64,000 nt of DNA from Ferruginibacter sp. GTDB lineage: Bacteria; Bacteroidota; Bacteroidia; Chitinophagales; Chitinophagaceae. The stretch is taken from NCBI GenBank assembly GCA_025362235.1, contig JANYGZ010000008.1:1-64000 (forward strand). Direction: 5' to 3'. The first letter of the stretch is position 1. Each line of letters opens with the position of its first letter. The notes under the pieces were generated by a model. The model ran no database searches and was not told where the DNA came from. It saw nothing but the letters and a program-made list of their open reading frames with translations. The position numbers were made by a program, and so were the translations under genes. Positions 45,087-54,264 of this stretch are shown one piece after another.

Positions 45087-46166
45087 TTAATCCATCAGTA
45101 TTTTTATTGATACTGGGTTATTGGGTTTTTGTAATTGCTTAATTCGCTTGTTCATTATAAAAAACCAAACTGGTGGTATCAATGCAAGTATCATACTTCC
45201 GGGATAGCCGGTTGGTAATTGCGGTGCATCGGGGTGGTGTTGCAATACCTGGTATTTTTTACTTGCCATGTAATGATGGTCGCTATGGCGGCTCAGCTCA
45301 AATAACATTACCCTTCCTAAAATGTGGTTGCTGTTCCAGCTATGCCAGGGCATTGCCCTTTCGTATTTACCCATGGTTGTTTCATTTCGCAATAAACCAT
45401 AATGCTCAATATAATTTACAGTTTCCAGCAAAATAATTCCAATAAATGCGGCGCATAAATAGTATACGGTAACGTTAAGGCCAAATACAAAAAATATTGT
45501 TGCAACAAATAATAACTGGATAATATGAGCCTGCAGCATTTCATTTTTCCAATGTAATATGGGTAGCCCTTTTTTTGATATTTCGTCATTGGCAATTTTC
45601 CATGCAGACAGGTAGGAAAAGAAAATAGTACGGAAATAAAAAAGATACACAGGCTCATTATAATGCGCACTGCTTGGGTCTTGTGGTGTAGCTACATTTT
45701 TATGATGCCCCTTATTATGTTCTATAAAAAAATGCATGTATAAAGAACTTAATAAAGCTGCTTTGGCCAATGATTGTTCAAAACTGTTTACCCGATGGCC
45801 CAGTTCGTGGCCAATGTTTATACCAAACGTACCACAAAGCAGGCCCATGCTAAAAATCCTTCCTGCAAGTTCCCACCATGTAAGCGTTGCTGATTTAAAA
45901 CTGAATAAAAAATAGATAAGTGCAATAAATTGCAGTAGTACAAAAATATACAACAGGTAATCGTACGATTTATCTTTTTTTGCCATTTCCTCTTCTGCGG
46001 CATCCAGATTTTTACCATCAGGTTTTAAAAATAATTCAAACAGTGGCAACAATATCCACGCATATATCATGGGTAACCATGTTAACCAGCCGGTGTAAGT
46101 AAATGCCACATAAGCGAGCAGGTAAACAGTAATGGGCGAAAGATATTTAATGGCTTTTACATTCAT
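45087..46166 (-). CDS. AlkB-type alkane 1-monooxygenase / fatty-acid hydroxylase-like membrane enzyme
   Basis: A 359-residue inner-membrane di-iron enzyme. All histidine boxes of integral-membrane alkane hydroxylases are present: HELGH at 120-124, EHNKGHH at 149-155 followed by VATPQDPSSA, NYIEHYGLLR, and RHSDHH at 293-298 with KYQVLQHHPDAPQLPTGYPG. Five or six helices surround them. The family hydroxylates terminal carbons of medium-chain alkanes using rubredoxin as electron donor; some members act on other lipids. No rubredoxin or rubredoxin reductase gene is beside it. Start ATG 46166 (MNVKAIKYLSPI) is preferred to TTG 46172. Activity on alkanes is likely but not proven. Confidence 0.88.
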   Translation of the reverse strand: MNVKAIKYLSPITVYLLAYVAFTYTGWLTWLPMIYAWILLPLFELFLKPDGKNLDAAEEEMAKKDKSYDYLLYIFVLLQFIALIYFLFSFKSATLTWWELAGRIFSMGLLCGTFGINIGHELGHRVNSFEQSLAKAALLSSLYMHFFIEHNKGHHKNVATPQDPSSAHYNEPVYLFYFRTIFFSYLSAWKIANDEISKKGLPILHWKNEMLQAHIIQLLFVATIFFVFGLNVTVYYLCAAFIGIILLETVNYIEHYGLLRNETTMGKYERAMPWHSWNSNHILGRVMLFELSRHSDHHYMASKKYQVLQHHPDAPQLPTGYPGSMILALIPPVWFFIMNKRIKQLQKPNNPVSIKILMD

Positions 46167-46312
46167 CGTCAATAGTTGTTAAAGCAAGTTAACAAAATAG
46201 GGCTAAAAAATTGTTAAGGTATGCAAATAACAAATAATAAATCTACATTAAACGTTCCCTGTTTGTAGCAGTCAATACCACCAGAACGCATCAGCAAATA
46301 AATATTTTACAA

Positions 46313-47767
46313 ATGCCTTTATCAAACCGGTTAAAAAATCAACACCTTTTATGGAGAGCAGGCTTTGGGCCAATGGCCGAAAATGCGGCTGAGCTGGATA
46401 CTGTTTCCCCTGATAAAATGTGGCAACTTTTGTTGAAAACATCAGCGAAAAAGCCTGAAAAAATAAATGTAGCGAGTAATTTATTTGACGGGTTGGTAAA
46501 AGGAGTGCAAGATTTGTCTCAGCTTGACAAACTAACCAAAGACCAAAAGAAGGAACTTCAAAAACAATCAAGGGAAGACCTGAAAAACCTCAACCTCCGT
46601 TGGCTTGATGAAATGATCAATAGTGAGGCACAGTTCAGGGAAAAAATGAGCCTGTTTTGGCATGGGCATTTTGCCTGCAGGGTTATCAATATTTTTTACC
46701 AGCAACAATTGCTGGATACAATAAGGCAAAACACTTTTGGAAACTTTGGCAACCTTTTAAGAGAAGTATGCAAAAGCCCTTCGATGCTGCAGTTTTTAAA
46801 TAATCAGCAAAATAAAAAAGAACACCCCAACGAAAATTTTGCCAGGGAAGTGATGGAACTGTTTACATTAGGCAGGGGAAATTATGCAGAGACTGATGTT
46901 AAGGAAGCGGCAAGGGCCTTTACAGGTTGGGGCTCTAATTTACAGGGCGAATTTGTATTCAGAGAATTTCAACATGATACCGGCAGCAAAACATTTTTAG
47001 GCAAAACGGGCAATTTTGACGGCGATAATATTATTGATATTTTATTGCAACAAAAACAAACAGCCACTTTTATCACGAAAAAAATATACCGCTTTTTTGT
47101 AAATGAAAAACCAGATACTGAAAAAACAGTATGGCTCGCCGACAGGTTTTATAAAAGCGGTTACGATATTAAAAAATTAATGGAAGATATTTTTACCAGC
47201 AGTTGGTTTTATGATGATAAAAATATTGGAACAAAAATAAAATCGCCCGTTGAACTGATAGCCGGTATACGCAGGTTATTACCGCTTACTTTACAAAATG
47301 ATGCCGCTCAATTACTATTTCAGAGGGCATTGGGGCAAATACTTTTTTACCCGCCTAATGTAGCAGGATGGCCAGGTGGTAAAAGCTGGATAGACAGTAG
47401 TACTTTGATGTTGCGCCTGCGTATACCTCAAATTATTACAGCAAATGAAACAATCAATATCCGCCCTAAAAATGATGATGATGTAATGATGGGGCAGATG
47501 ACGGAAAATAAAATGCCCAGTCAGTTAAATAAATCATATGCCGATAAAGGCAGTACGGCAATAGTGGATTGGGCAGCAGTTTCACCTATATTTGAAAGCG
47601 TGCCAAGAGAAAATTTGCTGCCTGAAATTTCAGCGACTGTTTTGCAAACAAGAAATAGTATAAGCACTGTTGTATTATCTAAATATATTCAAAATGATAG
47701 TAGGGAAAATTATATAAAAACTGCTATTATTTATTTAATGAGTACGCCTGAATACCAGTTGTGTTAG
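46313..47767 (+). CDS. DUF1800 domain-containing protein
   Basis: A 484-residue protein of the DUF1800 family: HLLWRAGFGPMAENAAEL near the N-terminus, MSLFWHGHFACRVI around 112, NENFAREVMELFTLGRGNYAETDVKEAARAFTGW around 160-205 and YPPNVAGWPGGKSWIDSSTLMLRL near 350 are the conserved blocks. No signal peptide is apparent. DUF1800 genes are almost always followed by a DUF1501 gene, as here, and the pair is probably one functional unit in the envelope, with unknown activity. The gene ends in VSTPEYQ-like text, written MSTPEYQLC here. Confidence 0.9.
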   Translation: MPLSNRLKNQHLLWRAGFGPMAENAAELDTVSPDKMWQLLLKTSAKKPEKINVASNLFDGLVKGVQDLSQLDKLTKDQKKELQKQSREDLKNLNLRWLDEMINSEAQFREKMSLFWHGHFACRVINIFYQQQLLDTIRQNTFGNFGNLLREVCKSPSMLQFLNNQQNKKEHPNENFAREVMELFTLGRGNYAETDVKEAARAFTGWGSNLQGEFVFREFQHDTGSKTFLGKTGNFDGDNIIDILLQQKQTATFITKKIYRFFVNEKPDTEKTVWLADRFYKSGYDIKKLMEDIFTSSWFYDDKNIGTKIKSPVELIAGIRRLLPLTLQNDAAQLLFQRALGQILFYPPNVAGWPGGKSWIDSSTLMLRLRIPQIITANETINIRPKNDDDVMMGQMTENKMPSQLNKSYADKGSTAIVDWAAVSPIFESVPRENLLPEISATVLQTRNSISTVVLSKYIQNDSRENYIKTAIIYLMSTPEYQLC

Positions 47768-47798
47768 AGGTAGCCCCCTCTAACTCCCCCTGAAGGGA
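47763..47798. repeat. GC-rich double palindrome between DUF1800 and DUF1501 genes
   Basis: GTTAGAGG (47763-47770) and CCTCTAAC (47777-47784) form a perfect stem around TAGCCC, overlapping the stop codon of the DUF1800 gene. A second small stem, TCCC/GGGA, follows at 47785-47798. Elements with CCCTCTAACTCCCCC are a kind of dispersed intergenic repeat I associate with Bacteroidota genomes, here as a single copy. Confidence 0.45.
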
Positions 47799-47880
47799 AG
47801 GACAAGAAACAGCAGTATGATTTGAGACGCTTAACAAATTTGAGTATTATTCTTTCGATTAAATTGAAAACCTTTTTATT

Positions 47881-49074
47881 ATGCTGATAAAACGCAAACA
47901 ATTTTTACAGGTTGGCTCATTGGCTACGGCTTCTTTTATGTTGCCCAAATTTTTAAAAGCATTTGAAAAACCAATGATGGTGCCGCCTAGTAATAAGGTA
48001 GTAGTAGTCATTCAGTTTAGTGGCGGTAATGATGGATTGAATACAGTAATACCTATACGAAATGATATTTATTACAGGGAGCGCCCAAAGCTGGGCATTA
48101 CCAAAGAAAATGCTGTACAACTTACAGATGAAGTTGCCTTAAATCCAGCTTTGTCAGCATTTAAAGATTTATATAATGATGGCAGTTTGGGCATATTAAA
48201 TAATGTGGGTTATCCCAACCCCGACCGTTCTCATTTTAGAAGTATGGATATCTGGCAAACAGCAAGTGCCAGCAATGAATACACAAGTACAGGGTGGATA
48301 GGGCGGTACCTGGATGCACAATGTAAAGGCTGTGATAAACCAACCCAGGCGCTGGAAATTGATGATATTTTAAGCCTTGCATTAAAGGGTGAAGATATGA
48401 ATGGGCTTGCGTTTAAAGACCCCCGGAAATTATACAGCAGCAGTAATGAAAAATATTTTAAAGACCTTGATGCCAGTCACCAGCATGGGGAAGCAACAGC
48501 AGATTACCTCTATAAAACAATGAGCGAAACGCTTAGCAGTGCGGACTATATTTTTCAACAAAGTAAATTACATCCCTCCGCAGAAATATATCCCGCAACA
48601 GGCTTAGGTAAAGACCTTAAAACCATTGCCTCGCTTATTATGAGCGACATCAATACAAAAGTGTATTATGTTTCGCTAGGAAGTTTTGATACACATGTAA
48701 ACCAGGAGCAGCAACAGAAGCGGTTGTTTACTGAACTAAACGATGCTGTAAAAGCATTTACAACAGACCTTAACAAGAATAATCGTTTTCAGGATGTACT
48801 GATGATGACCTTTAGTGAATTTGGAAGAAGGGTTTCGCAAAATGCCAGTGGAGGAACCGATCATGGAACGGCTAGTAATATGTTTTTTATCAGTGGCGGT
48901 TTAAAAGAAAAAGGGGTTTTAAATGCCATGCCCAACCTGGCAGATCTTAATGAAGGCGATCTTAAACATACGGTGGATTTTAAAAATGTATATGCTACCG
49001 TTTTAAATAAATGGCTTGCGGCTGATGATAACCTGGTACTGGGAAAAAAGTTTGATCATTTAAATTTTGTGTAA
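47881..49074 (+). CDS. DUF1501 domain-containing protein
   Basis: A 397-residue protein with an exported N-terminus (KRKQFLQVGSLATASFMLP), similar to Tat-type signals though the twin arginine is replaced by Lys-Arg. DUF1501 belongs to the alkaline-phosphatase/sulfatase-like superfamily: VVVIQFSGGNDGLNTVIP near residue 40, LGILNNVGYPNPDRSHFRSMDIWQTA around 107-130, then FDTHVNQEQQQ and FSEFGRRVSQNASGGTDHGTA near 320, the last holding the metal-binding Asp/His pair. It is the partner of the DUF1800 gene, 113 bases upstream. The substrate is unknown. It is convergent with the first peptide transporter, only 2 bases apart. Confidence 0.92.
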   Translation: MLIKRKQFLQVGSLATASFMLPKFLKAFEKPMMVPPSNKVVVVIQFSGGNDGLNTVIPIRNDIYYRERPKLGITKENAVQLTDEVALNPALSAFKDLYNDGSLGILNNVGYPNPDRSHFRSMDIWQTASASNEYTSTGWIGRYLDAQCKGCDKPTQALEIDDILSLALKGEDMNGLAFKDPRKLYSSSNEKYFKDLDASHQHGEATADYLYKTMSETLSSADYIFQQSKLHPSAEIYPATGLGKDLKTIASLIMSDINTKVYYVSLGSFDTHVNQEQQQKRLFTELNDAVKAFTTDLNKNNRFQDVLMMTFSEFGRRVSQNASGGTDHGTASNMFFISGGLKEKGVLNAMPNLADLNEGDLKHTVDFKNVYATVLNKWLAADDNLVLGKKFDHLNFV

Positions 49075-49076
49075 TA

Positions 49077-50576
49077 CTATTTTACATCACCCATCCATTT
49101 TCTTAAAAACGGAACGGTCAATAATAGCAATCCTCCAATTACAGCAGATGTAATACCGATCTTTAAAATTATATCGGCATAATAAGGCAAAGAAAGTATA
49201 GGGTCGTTTTTTTCAAGAATATTTTTTGGGACACTCATTAAAGAACCAATTTTTCCGGCAAAAAATTCGCCGATTGCGGTTGCAAAAAACCAGATGCCCA
49301 TCATTAAGGAAACCATTTTAGTTGGTGATAATTTTGTAACCATTGATAAACCAATAGGCGATAAACAAAGCTCACCTAAAACAAAAAATAAATAACCAAA
49401 AACAAATGGCCATAATGGAATGATACCAGTACTTTCATTAGAAATACATCCTAAATAAAAAACAAAAAACCCTGCACTAATAAATAAAAAGGACAGAGCG
49501 AATTTTAATGGGGTACTTGGTTCTTTACCTCTTTTATTTAGCCATGGCCATAGTGGTGCTATTATAAGTGTCAGGATGATTACAAATCCGGGAGGTAAAA
49601 AATTGTTAACAGATAATTCAGGTAAATCAATACCAAATAAAACCATCTTCGAATTTCTTTCCGCCAAAAGATTCATAGAACCTTCACTTTGTTCATAAAC
49701 TGCCCAAAAAATAATGGAGAAGATGATCATTATCAGTGCGGCAAATAGCTTTAATTTTGCTTCCTTTTCCAGTTTTATTCCAACAGCAATGATGTATATG
49801 AATGCAAGTATTCCTAAACTAAACATGATATAATCCATTGCCTTGTAATGATTGAATAATGCAACTACGAGTGGTACCACCAATAAGGTGCCTCCATAAA
49901 TTAAATGTTCGGGTTTAAAAAAAGCAAAGACCGGTTTTTTTAAGATGCCAGCATTTGGAGGCAGTCCCCTATTGCCCAAAGATTTTTTTCCGATTAAAAA
50001 AATAACCAGGCCCAGTACCATAAATATCCCTGCAAGTCCAAAACCATAATGCCAGTTTATCTCGGTACCCACATAAGCACATAAAAACCCGCCAAGGGCG
50101 GCACCTACATTAATACCCATGTAAAAAATTGAAAAGCCACTATCTCTTCTCGGATCATTTACAGTGTATAAAGTGCCTACAAGACTTGAGATATTGGGTT
50201 TAAAAAAACCATTGCCACAAATGATAAAAGCCATACCGTAAAAAAAACTCCACGCATTTGGCAATGCCAAAATGAAATGTCCCAGCGTCATCAAAATACC
50301 CCCGAATATTACAGCACGTTGATAACCGATAAAACGATCTGCCATAAAACCACCAAACATAGGCATGGTATAAACCAATGCCGCATACGATCCCAAAATA
50401 GCATAAGCTTTTGGATCGTCGTAATGTAGCTGGCTTACCATATAGGCAAGTAATAATGCCCTCATACCATAAAAAGAAAATCGCTCCCACATTTCGGTAA
50501 AAAAGAGCAGGAATAATTGTTTGGGATATTTGCCTTTAAAACCTTGTATCTCTTCTGACGCGGCAGTAGATTGCAT
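49077..50576 (-). CDS. POT-family proton-dependent oligopeptide transporter
   Basis: A 499-residue inner-membrane transporter with 12-14 helices of the major facilitator superfamily. The ExxERFxxY motif (EMWERFSFYGMRALL) in helix 1 and the PTR2 signature FYMGINVGAALGGF around residue 150 identify the POT family, which takes up di- and tripeptides with protons. The C-terminal GELCLSPIGLSMVTKLSP is also typical. A close relative lies next to it on the same strand, 97 bases upstream with a terminator between. Length is normal. Confidence 0.92.
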   Translation of the reverse strand: MQSTAASEEIQGFKGKYPKQLFLLFFTEMWERFSFYGMRALLLAYMVSQLHYDDPKAYAILGSYAALVYTMPMFGGFMADRFIGYQRAVIFGGILMTLGHFILALPNAWSFFYGMAFIICGNGFFKPNISSLVGTLYTVNDPRRDSGFSIFYMGINVGAALGGFLCAYVGTEINWHYGFGLAGIFMVLGLVIFLIGKKSLGNRGLPPNAGILKKPVFAFFKPEHLIYGGTLLVVPLVVALFNHYKAMDYIMFSLGILAFIYIIAVGIKLEKEAKLKLFAALIMIIFSIIFWAVYEQSEGSMNLLAERNSKMVLFGIDLPELSVNNFLPPGFVIILTLIIAPLWPWLNKRGKEPSTPLKFALSFLFISAGFFVFYLGCISNESTGIIPLWPFVFGYLFFVLGELCLSPIGLSMVTKLSPTKMVSLMMGIWFFATAIGEFFAGKIGSLMSVPKNILEKNDPILSLPYYADIILKIGITSAVIGGLLLLTVPFLRKWMGDVK

Positions 50577-50618
50577 ATTTATTTATTTAGGTATAATAAT
50601 TGCACCATTTAAAGATAA

Positions 50619-50644
50619 ATAAAAAAGGCAACCATCGTTGCCTT
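50619..50644 (-). terminator. Rho-independent terminator between the two peptide transporters
   Basis: On the minus strand AAGGCAAC pairs with GTTGCCTT around GATG and is followed by TTTTTATTTA. It lies 30 bases after the end of the upstream transporter, so the two paralogues are transcribed separately. Confidence 0.8.
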
Positions 50645-50673
50645 GCTTATTGCTTATTACTTTAAGTTTAAAA

Positions 50674-52545
50674 TTATCTAACACCATGCATCATTTTTTT
50701 CATCATGGGTGTAAGTGAATAAAGTACCAATCCCGCTAACCCGCATAATACTACAAACAGCATAAAAAAGTCATATACATCTTTCAATTTATATCCCATA
50801 AAAACCGGGTAAGACGGTTTTATGAGTGCTTGTGATTTTATCATTTCGTATTGAGGAGGAGTTAAAACAGCATCAAGTGTTTTGCTTACAGTATAAGCAG
50901 TGTCTCTGGCAGCCTTTGCATTTTTAATCAGTGCAGTAGATTTTTCGAAAGCTCCATTAAGATCAATATTATTTTCTTTAGCTTTTTTTATATCAATAGC
51001 AACGGCAATTTTCTCTTTACCCAAAATATAAAGATCTCTTCCGCTTGGCTCTTTCGTACCATCTAATATCGCCTTCAGGTCTATATTCTCTTTTTGCATC
51101 GCTATATATTTATCGGGCGATGGAGGTAATAAAGCTCCCAATACACCAGTGAGAACATAACCGCCGGCATTGCCAAGAAACCATACACCCATTAAAAGCG
51201 ATGCGAATCTTTTTGGTGCCAGTTTTGCTACCAATGATAAACCAATGGGTGATAAACATAACTCACCCCAGGTATGAAGAAGGTATAAAACCACAAACCA
51301 TATTATACTGATCTTACCCGTCATACCAAGCCCTTTTACCTGTGTTGCAATTATAAAATAGCCAAGTGCTATCAACAACAGCCCCCAAGCCTGCTTAACA
51401 GGTGAAATAGGTTCTATTTTTCTTTTGCTCATCCAAACCCATAAAATACTGAATGGTATTGCAAACACCATTACAAAGATGCCATTGAAACTTTGTACCA
51501 TGGTAGGCTGCATCGTCCAGCCAAATATCCTCGTATCTGTTTGGTTGTTTGCAATAAAAGTAAGAGAAGAACCAGCCTGTTCAAAAGCTCCCCAAAAGAA
51601 CATTACAAAAAAGCAAACAATATATAATACCCATATCCTGTCACGTTCAACTTTGGTAATAGTTTTATCAGAGAGAATTAGATAACCAAGGCTTATGCCC
51701 GCAGCAAAAATGAATGGATAAAGCCATGTTTTTATAGGCGAAGCACCGGGTGCATCAAATACAAGATGCAAGCCGTATGTGGCAGCCAATAATAATATTA
51801 CTGAAATAATAATACTGGTGTCTGTAAAAGTTGCGCTATCGGATTCACCTTCCGGGATATCAGATTTTTGAGGTTTGCTCCCAATGGCTGCTCCATCTGG
51901 AGTAACGACATATTTATTTTTAAGAAATAAAAATGTTAATGTACCTGTAAACATAGCAAGAGCAGCAACCAGGAAACCCCATTTAAATGCAGTCAGATCC
52001 CTAACTCCGTTGTGAGTTACATCACCAACTATAGGACAAAGAATCTGCCCCAGCGTTGCACCTACATTAATCCCCAGATAAAAAAGGGTAAAAGCTGAAT
52101 CAAGTTTATTTTTTTGTTCTTTAGGATACAGGCTACCTACCATTGAAGAAATATTAGGCTTAAAAAAACCATTGCCAAAAATGATAGCCAGCAATGCAAG
52201 CCACATAACATTTTGTGCCAAACCTAAATTGGAGAGATATAATGTGCCACTGAGAAATAAAAGTAACTGTCCGATACCCATAATAGTACCTCCCAGAATA
52301 ATACAGTTTCTATTACCTAAATATTTGTCTGATATATAACCACCCAGCATCGGGGTCAAATAAGACAATCCTAAAAAACCACCATAAATAATAGAAGCTT
52401 CTGTTTCACCTTTCATTAAAGCTTCCGCTATAAATAAAGACAGAATAGCACGCATGCCATAAAAATTAAACCGTTCCCACATCTCAGTTCCAAAAAGAAC
52501 CCACAATCCTTTTGGATGTTTCGTTTGAGCAAGTTGTTCTGTCAT
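50674..52545 (-). CDS. POT-family proton-dependent oligopeptide transporter, longer paralogue
   Basis: A 623-residue relative of the neighbouring transporter. EMWERFNFYGMRAILSLFI in helix 1, FYLGINVGATLGQILCP near 155 and WGELCLSPIGLSLVAKLAPKR near 425 mark it as POT family. It is longer by about 120 residues, chiefly because of a hydrophilic insertion between the last helices (about 490-590: repeated Lys/Ala/Asp text such as KKAKENNIDLNGAFEKSTALI) that would lie outside the membrane; such insertions between TM helices occur in some peptide transporters of this family. Tandem duplication is likely. Confidence 0.92.
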   Translation of the reverse strand: MTEQLAQTKHPKGLWVLFGTEMWERFNFYGMRAILSLFIAEALMKGETEASIIYGGFLGLSYLTPMLGGYISDKYLGNRNCIILGGTIMGIGQLLLFLSGTLYLSNLGLAQNVMWLALLAIIFGNGFFKPNISSMVGSLYPKEQKNKLDSAFTLFYLGINVGATLGQILCPIVGDVTHNGVRDLTAFKWGFLVAALAMFTGTLTFLFLKNKYVVTPDGAAIGSKPQKSDIPEGESDSATFTDTSIIISVILLLAATYGLHLVFDAPGASPIKTWLYPFIFAAGISLGYLILSDKTITKVERDRIWVLYIVCFFVMFFWGAFEQAGSSLTFIANNQTDTRIFGWTMQPTMVQSFNGIFVMVFAIPFSILWVWMSKRKIEPISPVKQAWGLLLIALGYFIIATQVKGLGMTGKISIIWFVVLYLLHTWGELCLSPIGLSLVAKLAPKRFASLLMGVWFLGNAGGYVLTGVLGALLPPSPDKYIAMQKENIDLKAILDGTKEPSGRDLYILGKEKIAVAIDIKKAKENNIDLNGAFEKSTALIKNAKAARDTAYTVSKTLDAVLTPPQYEMIKSQALIKPSYPVFMGYKLKDVYDFFMLFVVLCGLAGLVLYSLTPMMKKMMHGVR

Positions 52546-52739
52546 ACAATTTATTTAAGGTGGTTATAATTGGTTTTAATGGCTCAAAGTAGTAAATTTC
52601 TTTTTAGTACAGCAAACCAATTCTTCTATTTAAAATTTTTTTCTCTCTCATTACCGTTTATAAATTTTTTATTGTTTACTGTAGTGGCTGGTTTATTTTC
52701 GCAGAAATAGCTATACCCCCATAAAAAATTAATTTATTA

Positions 52740-54020
52740 ATGAATATATTATTAGTCGGCGGCGGTGGAAGAGAGCATACCCTTTCATGGAAAATTAAAA
52801 AAAGTAATTTATGCGATCAGTTATTTATTGCACCCGGTAATGCGGGTACTGCACAATTTGGTGTCAATATTGCCATTTCGGTAAACGACTTTGAGAGCCT
52901 TGCCTATTTTTGTTTAAGCAACAAAATTGAAATGCTTATAGTTGGGCCAGAAGAACCCCTGGTAAAAGGAATTTATAATTTTTTTAAAGATAGTGCTGCA
53001 ACTGCTCATATCCAGGTAATAGGGCCATCAAAAAAGGCAGCACAATTGGAAGGCAGCAAAGCTTTTGCCAAAGCATTTATGGATCGGTACAAAATTCCTA
53101 CTGCTGCCTATAAGGAATTTGACGCAGCTACTTACGAAGATGGAATTACCTATATCCGCAATCACACTTTACCAATAGTATTAAAAGCAGATGGATTAGC
53201 AGCAGGCAAAGGCGTAATTATTTGTAATAATCATATAGAAGCCCTGGCCGAGTTTCAGTTAATGATACAACATTCTAAATTTGGCGAAGCAGGTAAAAGG
53301 GTGGTGGTAGAACAATTTTTAGATGGAATTGAAGTAAGTATTTTTGTTTTAACGGATGGCAAAAATTATGTGGTGTTGCCAGAAGCAAAAGACTACAAAA
53401 AAATCGGCAAAGGCGATAGAGGACCCAATACAGGTGGAATGGGGGCTGTAAGCCCTGTACCTTTTGTAGATGCTGCTTACATGGAAATTGTTACCCAAAA
53501 AATTATTAAACCTACCATTGAAGGATTACAAAAGGAGGCGCTTGATTACAAAGGATTTGTTTTTATTGGGTTAATAAATGTAGCGGGAGAGCCATTTGTA
53601 ATTGAGTACAATTGCCGCCTTGGAGACCCGGAAACAGAAGTAATTATTCCAAGAATTGAAAATGACCTTGTAGAAATCTTATCGGCCACGGCACAACAAC
53701 GGCTTAATGAAATAAGCATTATCACCAGTCCGCAAATTGCGGTTACTGTAATGGCGGTAAGCGGGGGCTATCCTAACGAACATGAAACCGGTAAAGTTAT
53801 CACCGGATTAACGGAGACTAAATTGGAAGGAACGATGATTTTTCATGCAGGCACCAGGCAGGAAGGCGATAAAGTGCTTACCAATGGGGGAAGGGTGCTT
53901 GCAGTAACTTCTTTTGGCAGCACTATCGCGGAAGCTGCCGAACAATCCAATTATATGCTGGAGCAGCTTCATTTTGATGACATGTATTACAGGGAAGATA
54001 TTGGCTACGAGTTTAGGTAG
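52740..54020 (+). CDS. purD: Phosphoribosylamine-glycine ligase
   Basis: A 426-residue ATP-grasp enzyme that joins glycine to phosphoribosylamine, the second step of purine synthesis. GGGGREHTLSWKI opens it; PLVKGIYNFFKD, LKADGLAAGKGV, the signature DYKKIGKGDRGPNTGGMGAVSP and EYNCRLGDPETEV follow in the usual order. The C-terminal beta-hammerhead ends HFDDMYYREDIGYEFR. Length is standard. The gap of 244 bases before mreB carries the mreB promoter and no convincing gene. Confidence 0.95.
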   Translation: MNILLVGGGGREHTLSWKIKKSNLCDQLFIAPGNAGTAQFGVNIAISVNDFESLAYFCLSNKIEMLIVGPEEPLVKGIYNFFKDSAATAHIQVIGPSKKAAQLEGSKAFAKAFMDRYKIPTAAYKEFDAATYEDGITYIRNHTLPIVLKADGLAAGKGVIICNNHIEALAEFQLMIQHSKFGEAGKRVVVEQFLDGIEVSIFVLTDGKNYVVLPEAKDYKKIGKGDRGPNTGGMGAVSPVPFVDAAYMEIVTQKIIKPTIEGLQKEALDYKGFVFIGLINVAGEPFVIEYNCRLGDPETEVIIPRIENDLVEILSATAQQRLNEISIITSPQIAVTVMAVSGGYPNEHETGKVITGLTETKLEGTMIFHAGTRQEGDKVLTNGGRVLAVTSFGSTIAEAAEQSNYMLEQLHFDDMYYREDIGYEFR

Positions 54021-54195
54021 AAAGTGATCTTGTGTGAAAATGCTGTCATTTTTAGGAAAGAAGAGCCAATTAAAAAAGCCAGTTACAGCAATTATTTTAG
54101 CCGAAAAATTTGTATTAATCAGCATGCAATGTTTTTATTCTTTTTGCGTTGTAATAAAGGTTTCTGTAAAATGTTGAAAAATAAAGTATTTGCAA

Positions 54196-54226
54196 TTGTT
54201 AATTCAAATAATTTACTTCAACTTTG
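54196..54226 (+). promoter_or_regulatory. Probable promoter of the mreBCD-mrdA-rodA operon
   Basis: TTG at 54196-54198, a 20-base spacer and CAACTTTG at 54219-54226 fit the Bacteroidota TTG-N19-21-TAnnTTTG plan with one mismatch. Transcription would start near 54233, about 30 bases before the mreB ATG. Confidence 0.45.
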
Positions 54227-54264
54227 CTAACATTACTTACTTTCTTTTTTTCTCTACTTAAATT

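Noticed and set aside
54040-54177. 45-codon open frame between purD and mreB
   Set aside because: It has an ATG, but no family resemblance or ribosome site, and it ends just before the likely mreB promoter. Short AT-rich gaps give such frames by chance.
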